DNA from: UBA1672 sp963977495
GTDB lineage: Bacteria > Pseudomonadota > Alphaproteobacteria > Micavibrionales > Micavibrionaceae
DNA: 64,000 bases
Direction: 5' to 3'
Assembly (NCBI GenBank): GCA_963977495.1
Contig: CAXBOT010000003.1
Coordinates: 1-64,000, forward strand
The translations under genes and the position numbers were made by a program. Each line of letters opens with the position of its first letter. Positions within the stretch are counted from its first letter, which is position 1. This document shows positions 33,552 through 42,955 of the stretch, piece by piece. Below the pieces are notes generated by a model, which worked only from the letters and a program-made list of their open reading frames with translations, did not search any database and was not told where the DNA came from.

Positions 33552-35807
33552 TTACTGGTCGGCGGTGTGGACGAGTGGGTTTTCAACCACCGCTGATATT
33601 TCAATGATTTCCCCACGCGGGCGCACGGCCAAAACCCGCGCCAGCACGCCCCAATGCTCACCGACACCAAAGGAAAAATGCGTGCGCTCTTCTTCCGTGC
33701 CTGTGTAAGGCGTAAAATCGATTTCCTCCAAAAGCTGGAGCTGGTAGGCATTTCCCCCCGCAGAAACCATCCACGGGCCGCTGAGAGAGCCGTCCTTCCG
33801 GCGCAGTACCACATAATGCGTTCCGGTCTCGCCGAACGTCACAGGTTCGGACAGGGACAGCACGGGAGCGTTGTATGCCAGAATATCGCCAGCCTCGCCC
33901 CAGCGCGGCATGTCATGGGAAATGGCAATCAAATCGCCATAGGTCGGGATCATACCCTCCAGCTCCGTGCGGAAGGACACGATGCGCCGCCGATAACGGT
34001 TGGCCGCCGCCATATACATGCCCTCGCGGGTCGCCTGATTTTTGTCGGTACAGCCGAACAGCGACACGCTTGCGGGTTGTTCACCCGCGCTGTCGGGCAA
34101 ACTGGCGATGATCTCGTCCTGCTTCCATGTGCGCTGATTGAAGAATTCGACCTTGACGCTGTCGGCGGTATCGTCGCCAGGCATCACAAAATCGATCTTG
34201 AAGCTGCCTTTGACGATATTGCGCGGCGAAAACATGGCCACAGGGAGCGTGCGCGGCTCGTCACGCACGAACCGCACCAGCCCGCCTTGCAAAAACGGAA
34301 TGGCGCGGCCACAGCGTGCGACTTGCGTCAACGCGTCCCACACGGTCAGCTTGCGGTCAAACACACCGTTGAACGTATCGCCACGCGCCGTCCAGATCGT
34401 ATCCAGCGCCACCAGCGCGGAAAGATCGACACGGGCATCGGCCAGTTTCGCGCCGTAATTGGCTTTCAAAATGTCTGCCATCGCCCAGGCAATTGAACGG
34501 GTCGGCTGCACGGCGCTCCAGCCTGTAATGGGATGCCAGACGCTCAATTTACGGGTCACCACGCAATTGACCATACGGGAAGAACGCTGCGACAGGTTAT
34601 CGGTCGCCCGCATCTTCATGGCCAGCATCGTGATATTTCCGAAATCGGACTCTCCAACCAGATGAGCTTTCAGGGCGCTCCAGTTGACATCGTTCCCCGC
34701 GCGGGCGGAATTGTCCTTGGCATTGGTGCGCAGGAGCTGGACTTCGTATCGCCCCGCCGCGACCGGATATTTGTAGGTCTTGCGGATGGCCGTGTTGGTA
34801 GCCGCCGAATGCGTTTCCGTGGCCAAAGTCGTCCATGCGCCCAGCGCATTACCTTCATCGTCAATCTCGCGTGCCTGCACCTCCCAGGACGCGGTACGGC
34901 TGCTTAAACCGCCGCTATCATTGGCGTAATACAGCCCCTTGGGCATGATGATGTCCAGCGCCAGCAGATCTGTCGTGGTTTCGGTCGGATTGGCCACGAA
35001 CGGGCCGACCCATTCCCCGCCATCGGCAATGGCCAGCAATTCTTGCCCCGCGATTTCAGGGGCGGTGACCACATCTGTGTCCAGCATCGTGACCGCGCCG
35101 CCAGGCGGGATGATTTCGTAAATGATCTCCTTGAACGAGGTAATCGGCGTGTCCTCGATGCAGATTTGCTCAACATCGTATTCGCCCTGGCCGATGACGT
35201 GGAGCTGATAGAGATACTGTTCGTTTCCCTCGAATTCCGAATAAGGCGCAGCCCCGAAATCTGGATAGATGATATGGCGGCCATAAACAACAGGGATCGG
35301 CTCTCCCAAGCGTGCCTGGTTGCCCTGCGCCTGAATGGAATAGGTCGGGCTGAGTGCGGTCGGGTTATAGCTGCTCATGCCGGAGCTGGGCGATGGTGGC
35401 GGAATCAGCGCGTTCACCAACACGGAGCCTGCCAACGCTACGCCCGCTGTCAGCAGGGATATGCCCACCGTGCTTGTCACACCCATGGCCGCTCCCAGCG
35501 CCGCGCCCGCATAAGGCGCGGCCACCATCACGGCAATGCTCAGGACGGCGCGGAAAATCTTACCGCCACCACCACCGCCTTGCGGCAGGGTGATAAAGGC
35601 GATCACGGTTTCCTTATGCACAATGACCAACGGCCAGTCCTTGCGCAGAACAGGCTCACCATCCACGATGCAGATGGTGGGCTTGGAAAACTCCACGATG
35701 CCGCGCTCGTCCAGCCAACCGCGAATGCTCTGCCCGATGCGGGGCGTGAACAGATCGACGTTCTTGTGCAGGTGGAACGGATTATGATGGATGGCGACTT
35801 GTGCCAT
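33552..35807 (-). CDS. Tail tip / host-specificity protein (gpJ/TipJ family)
   Basis: A 751-residue protein with two Gly/Ala-rich hydrophobic segments (residues about 85-135), then the conserved region typical of phage central tail fibre proteins (GEPIPVVYGRHIIYPDFG). It includes the domain that caps the tail tube and a C-terminal part likely to contact the host. It is much shorter than lambda gpJ, consistent with TipJ proteins of alphaproteobacterial siphophages. It follows the NlpC/P60 gene at 3 bp. Confidence 0.88.
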   Translation of the reverse strand: MAQVAIHHNPFHLHKNVDLFTPRIGQSIRGWLDERGIVEFSKPTICIVDGEPVLRKDWPLVIVHKETVIAFITLPQGGGGGGKIFRAVLSIAVMVAAPYAGAALGAAMGVTSTVGISLLTAGVALAGSVLVNALIPPPSPSSGMSSYNPTALSPTYSIQAQGNQARLGEPIPVVYGRHIIYPDFGAAPYSEFEGNEQYLYQLHVIGQGEYDVEQICIEDTPITSFKEIIYEIIPPGGAVTMLDTDVVTAPEIAGQELLAIADGGEWVGPFVANPTETTTDLLALDIIMPKGLYYANDSGGLSSRTASWEVQAREIDDEGNALGAWTTLATETHSAATNTAIRKTYKYPVAAGRYEVQLLRTNAKDNSARAGNDVNWSALKAHLVGESDFGNITMLAMKMRATDNLSQRSSRMVNCVVTRKLSVWHPITGWSAVQPTRSIAWAMADILKANYGAKLADARVDLSALVALDTIWTARGDTFNGVFDRKLTVWDALTQVARCGRAIPFLQGGLVRFVRDEPRTLPVAMFSPRNIVKGSFKIDFVMPGDDTADSVKVEFFNQRTWKQDEIIASLPDSAGEQPASVSLFGCTDKNQATREGMYMAAANRYRRRIVSFRTELEGMIPTYGDLIAISHDMPRWGEAGDILAYNAPVLSLSEPVTFGETGTHYVVLRRKDGSLSGPWMVSAGGNAYQLQLLEEIDFTPYTGTEEERTHFSFGVGEHWGVLARVLAVRPRGEIIEISAVVENPLVHTADQ

Positions 35808-35810
35808 AGA

Positions 35811-36215
35811 TTATTCCTTGATGTGGCGGTAATAATTTTCGATCTTCCAGCCCGTCATGTTCAGATTGTTCAGGCTTTGAAACACGACCCCAGCGCCCTG
35901 GACGGCGTGCAAAATGCCGCCGCCGTCGACATCTAGCCAAACCCCGACATGGATAGGGTGGCGGGACTGGCGCAACAGCGCGACATCGCCTTCTTTCGGC
36001 GTTGCCACCGTGTGCCAGTTTTGCCGTTCAGGATGATCGCGCATGGTGCGGATCAAGGTTTTCATGTCGTTTTCCGCAACGGGGATGACGGACAAATCGT
36101 GGCCGTAAAGCCGTCTTTGCACCGCCACCACCAGCCCCCAGCAATCGTAAGCATCGGGGCCGTCTGAGGCGACGACCCACGGTTTTCCGATATAATCAAA
36201 AGCCCAATGTGTCAT
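35811..36215 (-). CDS. Tail-associated NlpC/P60 peptidase (gpK-like)
   Basis: A 134-residue cysteine peptidase with catalytic Cys25 in YDCWGLV and His89 in HPIHVGVWLD, with H103 possibly third. This is the NlpC/P60 pattern of phage tail-tip proteins that cut peptidoglycan cross-links during DNA entry. It is the same position as gpK in lambda (before the tip protein), though without the Mov34-like part. Its start overlaps the preceding gene by 4 bp. Confidence 0.88.
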   Translation of the reverse strand: MTHWAFDYIGKPWVVASDGPDAYDCWGLVVAVQRRLYGHDLSVIPVAENDMKTLIRTMRDHPERQNWHTVATPKEGDVALLRQSRHPIHVGVWLDVDGGGILHAVQGAGVVFQSLNNLNMTGWKIENYYRHIKE

Positions 36216-36754
36216 CGCGTTAATCCTGAAAACCGCAGAGAGTTATAGGTTTCAGACGGAAACGCCTTGTTGCCGACATCGAGCATGCGGGCGCGGCCTT
36301 TCACGCGGGATGTATCCGCGCTCACTTCCGTCAGCACCAGCGTGAACGGCGGCTCCATCTGCGGCCCTTCCAAATCGTCCGACAAATACGGGCGATAGGT
36401 GACCTCTATCTTGCTCTGGCTGTCCGATGCCGCATCCAGGTGCTTGACGATCTCGCGGCTGGCGTTATCCAGCGTGATCGAGATTTCCGGCACGGGTGCG
36501 GTGTCGATGGGTGGCAATTCCAGATCGAAGCCCATGGCGATAAACGTCACCATCGCGCCTGCATTCAAGGGTGCGCCAGCCTCCAGCCGCGCCGTCAAAT
36601 CCTGATTATCCCGCACCACCCGAATGGCAATGGGCTGGCCGTCATCATCCAAAAAGGACGGATGGCGCAATTCCAGCGTATGCAGGATAACGACATCGCT
36701 GGGCGCAGAGGCGTAAGCCTCGCGCAGCGCCTCACTCAGCAAGGTATTAGGCAT
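36212..36754 (-). CDS. DUF1833-family tail protein (gpL-like position)
   Basis: A 180-residue protein matching DUF1833: an N-terminal LREAYASAPSDVVILHTLEL and a beta-rich body with FIAMGFDLELP. Such proteins occur between the tape measure and the NlpC peptidase of siphophages and form part of the tail tip, corresponding in place to lambda gpL. It overlaps its neighbours on both sides by 4-8 bp, so it is tightly coupled. Confidence 0.8.
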   Translation of the reverse strand: MPNTLLSEALREAYASAPSDVVILHTLELRHPSFLDDDGQPIAIRVVRDNQDLTARLEAGAPLNAGAMVTFIAMGFDLELPPIDTAPVPEISITLDNASREIVKHLDAASDSQSKIEVTYRPYLSDDLEGPQMEPPFTLVLTEVSADTSRVKGRARMLDVGNKAFPSETYNSLRFSGLTR

Positions 36755-37199
36755 GGTCGGATTCCCATGCCTGGTCGGTCAGATATTCGACGGCAACACC
36801 CTTCAGGAACGAGGCCTCGATTTCATCGGAGCGTTGGCGGATATCCTGAATGCTTTGCAAAAGTGCCTCGGCTTCTTGCAGGCGTGCCTGCTGCTGTTCA
36901 TCCAGCCTTTCCAGTTTGCCAAACAGATAGATGTCAATCAGTGCGTTCTGCTGTTTCCATTGCGGGGCAAGCAAAAGAATGCGGCGGGCAGCTTCTTCCT
37001 TGATTTGCTGAATAAGCAGGCTGGATTTAATAACGTCTTCCAGCTCACTATCCTCGACATTCTTACTACCTTTGACGGGTTTTACCCCTTTAGCAAAGGC
37101 GTAATAATGACGGCCATTTAAATCGCCTAAGTGAATGGGCGCGACTTCGCTTTCAGCAAAGCTGGGTGCTTTGCTGATTAAATATGATCTAATTTTCAT
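36747..37199 (-). CDS. Hypothetical phage tail-region protein
   Basis: A 150-residue protein with a beta-rich start (MKIRSYLISKAPSFAESEVA) and a long helical C-terminal half with Gln/Arg-rich heptads (LERLDEQQQARLQEAEALLQ). It follows the RCC1-repeat protein and could be its assembly chaperone, as small coiled-coil proteins after tail fibres often are. I recognise no family. Confidence 0.6.
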   Translation of the reverse strand: MKIRSYLISKAPSFAESEVAPIHLGDLNGRHYYAFAKGVKPVKGSKNVEDSELEDVIKSSLLIQQIKEEAARRILLLAPQWKQQNALIDIYLFGKLERLDEQQQARLQEAEALLQSIQDIRQRSDEIEASFLKGVAVEYLTDQAWESDHA

Positions 37200-37209
37200 G
37201 ATTTTCTCC

Positions 37210-38871
37210 TTAAAAGATTACATTTTTGAGGGTTTTAACGTCGTGCAAATTGCCAGTTTGTGTACCGGTTTCTCCGTAGGAGTTATTATCTCCGCAGGCA
37301 TCGACGCGCCCATCGTCATATAAAACACCCAGTCCCCAAGAGGCTGTGCCATGCCCATAACAATTCCAATCTTCAATAATGCCTGATTGGCCTAACACAC
37401 GTTTGAACGTGTTATTCGTGCCTGCCGTTGAATCTATGCCAAGATTGCCATTGCCTGAATAACCAGCGGCCCAGAGTTCATCGCCAGATTGAATAATGCA
37501 CCCGTCATAACTAGCCCCGCCGCCAATACGCACACGGGAAACATTGCCTTGAAAAGAGCCGTTAGGTTTAAAGGGTGAGAGCTGGTTCGTCGTGTTGCCG
37601 GTGCCAAGTTGTCCATAGCCATTATTACCCCATAGGTAGACTTCATCCTGATCGGTAATTCCACCTGATACGGGATAACGACCATCACCTGCAAAAATAT
37701 CGATAAAGCTCTCGCTATGGATTATTTGTGAAAAGCTGGTGCGGTTGGTGGTATCGCCATGCCCCAGTTGGCCATAGCCATTATACCCAGCGCTCCATAT
37801 TGAACCGTCGGAAAGAAGAACTAAGCCATGCCCAGTTGGACTTGCGCCATCGGTGCGATAACCGCATGAAGCGACGGCTTTGACAACGTTGCTGAGGCTG
37901 CTGTGCAAAATAGGCGTTTGACGATCTGTTGTATCACCAAGCCCTAATTGACCGTTCGAGTTTTCACCCCAGACCCAAAGCGATCCATCGTCTTGAACTG
38001 AAAATACACTATGAGGCAGTCCCGAAACACTCAGGTCTACGATATTGCTTAAAGAGCCACATCGAACAGGTGTGTACTGGTTAGCGGACGTACCATTACC
38101 AAGATTTCCACTTGAATTGATACCGCATGCATAGACCTTTCCATCTGTTGTAATGAAATACGCACAGGCATGATCATAATAATTAGGGCGACCTGTAATA
38201 ATACGATCAATTTGAATATTGTTTTGAACAAAGAACTCTATCCGTTTGGCAACAGCTCTGTTGGCAGTATCACCATGCCCAAGCTGGCCATAGTTATTAT
38301 ACCCCCATGACCAGACCTCGCCATTAGCGGTTAAGCCGTAATGCTGCATCCCACCTGAAAACACATCGATAAAACGCACATCGGGATCTTCCGTCGCCAC
38401 GCGATTTGGTAGATAAATATGCGATCCATTAGGGTCACCATTTGAATAGTTGCCGCCATACCCACAAGCCTTAATCGTGCCATCGGCCATGAGGTAAACA
38501 CGTGTGTACCAACCGCCCATGCCATTAACTTTAGCGATCTTCCAAACACGGCGTGACGGATCAAGAGATTGATCGCGCCATGCAGGTTGATTGCCAACCA
38601 TCTGCAAAACTTGTGCATTGCTGCCTCTAGCTAACCGCGCAGGAATAGTACCGTCGTGAATCAATAAATCACCTTCTTGGCTTAGCTGATCCGTACCAGC
38701 GGCAAGCACTCCCCAGTCGTTTCCTTCAACGGGAATTGAATTCAAAACTTCCTGTAACGCTATAAAGCTCGAGCCTTGATAAGATACGGCATCGTCTTTG
38801 ACGTAGGTTGTCCCTGCATCATACGCACCGCGCCAATTAATACGAATATTTCCAAGATCAATAACAGCCAT
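37210..38871 (-). CDS. RCC1-repeat beta-propeller tail fibre protein
   Basis: A 553-residue protein. After about 100 residues that look like a tail-attachment segment (IDLGNIRINWRGAYDAGTTY), seven to eight RCC1-type repeats fill the rest. Good units are VWSWGYNNYGQLGHGDTANR, LWVWGENSNGQLGLGDTTDR and VYLWGNNGYGQLGTGNTTNQ. Such repeats fold as a seven-bladed propeller, used for protein or glycan binding. As part of a phage tail it is a likely receptor-binding protein. Near-identical blades would allow exchange by recombination. Confidence 0.85.
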   Translation of the reverse strand: MAVIDLGNIRINWRGAYDAGTTYVKDDAVSYQGSSFIALQEVLNSIPVEGNDWGVLAAGTDQLSQEGDLLIHDGTIPARLARGSNAQVLQMVGNQPAWRDQSLDPSRRVWKIAKVNGMGGWYTRVYLMADGTIKACGYGGNYSNGDPNGSHIYLPNRVATEDPDVRFIDVFSGGMQHYGLTANGEVWSWGYNNYGQLGHGDTANRAVAKRIEFFVQNNIQIDRIITGRPNYYDHACAYFITTDGKVYACGINSSGNLGNGTSANQYTPVRCGSLSNIVDLSVSGLPHSVFSVQDDGSLWVWGENSNGQLGLGDTTDRQTPILHSSLSNVVKAVASCGYRTDGASPTGHGLVLLSDGSIWSAGYNGYGQLGHGDTTNRTSFSQIIHSESFIDIFAGDGRYPVSGGITDQDEVYLWGNNGYGQLGTGNTTNQLSPFKPNGSFQGNVSRVRIGGGASYDGCIIQSGDELWAAGYSGNGNLGIDSTAGTNNTFKRVLGQSGIIEDWNCYGHGTASWGLGVLYDDGRVDACGDNNSYGETGTQTGNLHDVKTLKNVIF

Positions 38872-38883
38872 AATGTTCTCCTT

Positions 38884-39414
38884 TTAAATGTTAATAAGTA
38901 AATGGCCGTTTTCGCTAACGGCGTAATTCATTCCGGGTAATCCAATCATCCATACTGGGAATTCACTGGCATCAAATGTGCCTTCACCAGATACAGCAAT
39001 CAGCTTCGCACCATCTTTTCTCAAGCCATAAAACACGGCCTTAGACTCAATCGGCTCATAACCATCTTCTGTTTCGTTAATGGCTAATAATTGGCCTGCA
39101 CGGCCATTTAAATCCGTTGGCAGGTTTAAGCTATTTGCTAGGGTTTGCGCTGTTTGCGCATGTGTTTCAGCTTCATCGGCTTTTTGCGAAACGGTATCGA
39201 CAGCATTGGCAAGTTGATCCGCCGTTGCCTCAAGATCTGTTAAGCCTGCTTGAATTGTGGCTTCAATATCTTTGATGGCTTTGGCAGGCGTTTTTACATT
39301 GCCGCCCTCGGTAGGCACTTCTGTTTGGTCATCACCGTGAATAATATTATGCAGAATTTGACTGTCGCTCTCCACGCGTGCAACAGCATCCTGCAGATCA
39401 GTCTGCAAGGTCAT
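38884..39414 (-). CDS. Phage coiled-coil tail protein
   Basis: A 176-residue protein. Residues 40-110 are a helical coiled coil (DLEATADQLANAVDTVSQKA) and the C-terminal 60 residues are beta-rich (GQLLAINETEDGYEPIESKA). That last phrase resembles repeats that precede variable tips in tail fibres, so this may be a fibre shaft or a connector for the RCC1 protein encoded next. The family is unknown. Confidence 0.65.
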   Translation of the reverse strand: MTLQTDLQDAVARVESDSQILHNIIHGDDQTEVPTEGGNVKTPAKAIKDIEATIQAGLTDLEATADQLANAVDTVSQKADEAETHAQTAQTLANSLNLPTDLNGRAGQLLAINETEDGYEPIESKAVFYGLRKDGAKLIAVSGEGTFDASEFPVWMIGLPGMNYAVSENGHLLINI

Positions 39415-39434
39415 TTAATCTCTCCTTTGTTTGT

Positions 39435-39917
39435 TTAATTCATTTGAATGGACAGTGTTTGATGCACCAGCGTATGCAGGCCGTTCACCGCAAATATTAT
39501 CCCTTGTGGGTCTTCACTAAGCAGAAGATTGAGCAAACCTTCATCAAGAACAGGTCGTTCCCGAATTTCTAACTCTGATGTAATCTCCCAAAGCGTTCCA
39601 CCCGCGAGCAATCGCGATGCAAATTGCCTTGTAAATCTGGCTTCTTGATCTAAAAGTCCCAATCCTCCGAGCAAGGTAATGGCAAACCAATTTGCACCTT
39701 CTTTTGCATGCCAGCGATACCAGCCTTCAAAAATGGCATATTGATCTCTACGCATGATCCAGCGCACAGATACTTTTGTGGGCGCATTTGTAAAACGCCT
39801 GCGTTGCCGTGCAAGACCAGCCTCCATTTCAGTGCGTAAAATGGTGTCGCCAGGTTGGATATTATATCCTTGCACCGTTGGCAAAGGTAGCGTATCTGGC
39901 CATGTAATATCAGACAT
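39435..39917 (-). CDS. Minor tail protein (gpM-like position)
   Basis: A 160-residue protein (WPDTLPLPTVQGYNIQPGDT, then RRRFTNAPTKVSVRWIMRRD) of a kind regularly found directly after the tape measure gene in alphaproteobacterial siphophages. By place it corresponds to lambda gpM or the distal tail protein. Its start shares one base with the tape measure stop. Confidence 0.7.
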   Translation of the reverse strand: MSDITWPDTLPLPTVQGYNIQPGDTILRTEMEAGLARQRRRFTNAPTKVSVRWIMRRDQYAIFEGWYRWHAKEGANWFAITLLGGLGLLDQEARFTRQFASRLLAGGTLWEITSELEIRERPVLDEGLLNLLLSEDPQGIIFAVNGLHTLVHQTLSIQMN

Positions 39918-42900
39918 TATCGATAGCTCCCTGCCGCAGGATTAAGGCCATAACGACGCTCCATCGTTGGCGCTAGACCTTCACCTCTTGAAACATTGCG
40001 CGACATTTTATTTTCAATCTCTTCAATGATAATATTCAAATCCATATTGCCGGCACCATCTCGACTGACATCTGCACTGGCTTGAGTATTTGAGGCATTA
40101 TTTGTGACATTCACGGATACTTTGACCGCAGATTTAGAATGCAAAGCCCCACCGAGCATTTTCATTTGCCCGGGCGTAAAGACAGCTTCCCCTTGTTTGG
40201 CGATAATCGGCACTTCATTACCAACGATGCCACCCGTGTGAAAACGCGGCGCACCAGCAAAGACTGCTGGATTGACTGAGCGCATGCTCAAATGATCGCT
40301 ACCAATGACACCGCCAGTGTGCGCTGTAGCTGTAGCTGTTGATGCCGTTCCAGCACCTGAAGGCGCACCGAAAATCGAGCCTGCAACATCGCCTAAGAAA
40401 CCACCCAGCGCACCTGCGAGTGGTTTTGTGATGCTGGATTGGATTTGCATCCGCACCATATCGGCGATGATAGAGTCAGCAAAAGATTTAAAATCTATTT
40501 TGCCTGTTGTTGCAAAACTCACCAGCGCATCTTCCATGCTTTTAAACATTGAGGTCACACCACGTTCTGCTTTGCTCGCCATATCATCGGCTTCATCAAT
40601 AACGCTTTGCAGACCGCGTTTTATGCCATCTTCCCAGCGTTTTGAGTTTTGCAAATCCTCATCGCGGGCTTTGGCGATCATATCCTTATAAACAGCCTCA
40701 ACCTGCGCACTGAATTCTTCATACCCAGCCGCCGTTTCATTTAAGCCAAGCATGGCTTCACTGCGCCATTCCTGCGCACGTTTTATGGCTCCGGCAAGTG
40801 TGGTGTCCAGCGCATTATATTTCTGACGAACATCCTCAATCTTACGCTCACGCTCTTGTTGCAGTTTGTTGCTTTCACGAACAGAATTTTGATAGTTTTT
40901 CTCAGTTTCTTGTAAGGTGAAAACTTCTGATACCAGCGATTTAATCTGCGCTGCATATTCAGCTTGCTCCGCGCTTTGCCCTTGCGTGACTTCCAGTCCA
41001 AGACGGCGCAGTGCTTGATCCTGCTCATTAACAATCATCGCTCGACGCACGGCTGTTTCACCTTGCGCATGTGCATCATTCAAACGGCTTAAAGCCTGTT
41101 CCTCCGCCTGCAGTTCTTTAATCCGATCTGCAATACGTTTTCTCTCCGTATCAGATAATTCAGGAATAGTTGCTTTTGGTGTAACAGGCGCTTCAGGTGA
41201 TGCAGGCGCATCCTGTGTTTTAGCTTTAGGGTTGCGAAGCTCATCCAGCGCAAGTCCTGCTTTCTTAGCCGCACGTTCAGCAGCGAGCAAAGCAAAGACT
41301 TGTTCTTGTATTTCTTCTGCTTGTTCGCCAAAGCTGGGATATTTTGTTGCCAGCTTAAATAAGGCTTCGGAGTATTCCTGCGCCGATATCTTTCCAGCAT
41401 TGAATTGATTGCGAATGCCGCGCAGTTCATGTTGTAGAGGTTTACCAAAACGTGAAAATTGATCCCAGAACCCACCGATGCCACCGAACTTTAATTCTTT
41501 CTGCAGATCGATAATGTTTTCGCGGGCTGTTTCTAATTGTTTGGTGAAACGGTAAACACCTTCGCTTTCACTCAAAGCCTCGGTCATATCTTCCGCCGCT
41601 TCGGTCGTCTTACCCAATTCCTCCTTAATTTCTTTTAGCTCTACTGCATGATCTTTCGCTGCCTTTGCCGCCGCATCATGTCCTGATGCCAGTTTTAAAA
41701 TGGCGATACCCGCCAAAACAGCCAAACCCACAGGACCGCCCACCAGCATGAGGGCTGTTCGAAAACCAACCATCGCCAATGTTGCCAGTTTTGTTGCGGC
41801 TTCCACCGCCACAAGACGAAGGGCAAATGCCGTAGACAGGCTTGCCGCCATACGAAGCCCAAATATCATGCCCGCGTTGCCAATAATGGCAGCATTGGCG
41901 ATGGTAACTGCACCTGCGGCAGTGCGAGCAATAACAAGCCCGCCAATAGCGGTGACAGCCAAATCGGTATTTTCAATTAAGAAAGCAAGTCCATCTGCTG
42001 CGGTTGCAATGGCGTTGCCTAATGTTGCGCCCAGCTCTCTGGCTGAATCTTGAACAGCGGGATTAGATAGTGTTTCCGTTAAAGTACGATATCCATCGGT
42101 CACGCCAGATAAGAAGCCACCCATTGCAACAGAGCGTTCAATTTCTAAAATCGCATTATTAAAGCGGTTCATTTCAGCGCGAGCATTTTGTGATGCCTCC
42201 GGCACACCATCAGAAAAGGTACGACGAATTTCAGCAGCAAAGCGCGGCAAAAACTCATCGGACACGAGCTTGCCTTGCTCCAGCATTTTATCCAGCTCAG
42301 CCGTTGTGATGCCCATACCACGCGCCGCCAATTGAAACGCGCCATATAACCGGTCACCTAATTGTCCGCGCAATTCTTCTGCCTGCACTTTACCCTTGGA
42401 CATGATCTGCCCAATCGCTCGTAACGAACCACTGGTTTGATCGACAGATAATTGCAAGACTGTTGAGGCCTCCGCAATCGCTGTGAAGATATCGCGTGTG
42501 GGCTGGCCTTCTAAATTGGTGTCTTTAGAGGCAGCGGCAATCTGCATGTAGGACTTTGCTGTTTCCAGTAAGTTTAATCCCAGCCGTTCGGATTCCGCTT
42601 CCAAAAAGGCCATTTCCGATGCCGCGCCTTGGCTTGATCCAGTAATAGCTTCCAGCGCAGTGCTTAACCCCTGAAAAGCAACACCTGTTTCATTGACAGA
42701 GCGAGCCGATCTTATAATGCCGCCTACACCAGCGTAAACAGCTACGAGACCAGCGGCTTGGCGAAAAACAGAATTAAGCGCACGCGCCGTCGTATCAACA
42801 GCTTTTAACCCAGCGCTCGCAGGTTTAGTGGAACGCTCAATCCGCTCAAAAGCCTTGCCACCACTATTGCCAATACGCTGAAAGGTTTGCTCAACCTTCT

Positions 42901-42952
42901 TGCCATCGACAACCGCTAAGCGGATGCTCATGTTTTTTTGCGATGAACGCAT
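39917..42952 (-). CDS. Tail tape measure protein
   Basis: A 1011-residue protein: an N-terminal phage tape-measure domain (SIRLAVVDGKKVEQTFQRIG, residues 65-260), hydrophobic Ala/Gly-rich segments (300-420), long coiled coils (430-780) and a Gly/Ser C-terminus. It sets tail length and is thought to enter the cell envelope during DNA injection. The ATG at 42952 has AAGGA upstream, and that site overlaps the stop of the frameshifted chaperone, giving translational coupling. Confidence 0.92.
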   Translation of the reverse strand: MRSSQKNMSIRLAVVDGKKVEQTFQRIGNSGGKAFERIERSTKPASAGLKAVDTTARALNSVFRQAAGLVAVYAGVGGIIRSARSVNETGVAFQGLSTALEAITGSSQGAASEMAFLEAESERLGLNLLETAKSYMQIAAASKDTNLEGQPTRDIFTAIAEASTVLQLSVDQTSGSLRAIGQIMSKGKVQAEELRGQLGDRLYGAFQLAARGMGITTAELDKMLEQGKLVSDEFLPRFAAEIRRTFSDGVPEASQNARAEMNRFNNAILEIERSVAMGGFLSGVTDGYRTLTETLSNPAVQDSARELGATLGNAIATAADGLAFLIENTDLAVTAIGGLVIARTAAGAVTIANAAIIGNAGMIFGLRMAASLSTAFALRLVAVEAATKLATLAMVGFRTALMLVGGPVGLAVLAGIAILKLASGHDAAAKAAKDHAVELKEIKEELGKTTEAAEDMTEALSESEGVYRFTKQLETARENIIDLQKELKFGGIGGFWDQFSRFGKPLQHELRGIRNQFNAGKISAQEYSEALFKLATKYPSFGEQAEEIQEQVFALLAAERAAKKAGLALDELRNPKAKTQDAPASPEAPVTPKATIPELSDTERKRIADRIKELQAEEQALSRLNDAHAQGETAVRRAMIVNEQDQALRRLGLEVTQGQSAEQAEYAAQIKSLVSEVFTLQETEKNYQNSVRESNKLQQERERKIEDVRQKYNALDTTLAGAIKRAQEWRSEAMLGLNETAAGYEEFSAQVEAVYKDMIAKARDEDLQNSKRWEDGIKRGLQSVIDEADDMASKAERGVTSMFKSMEDALVSFATTGKIDFKSFADSIIADMVRMQIQSSITKPLAGALGGFLGDVAGSIFGAPSGAGTASTATATAHTGGVIGSDHLSMRSVNPAVFAGAPRFHTGGIVGNEVPIIAKQGEAVFTPGQMKMLGGALHSKSAVKVSVNVTNNASNTQASADVSRDGAGNMDLNIIIEEIENKMSRNVSRGEGLAPTMERRYGLNPAAGSYR

Positions 42953-42955
42953 TTA

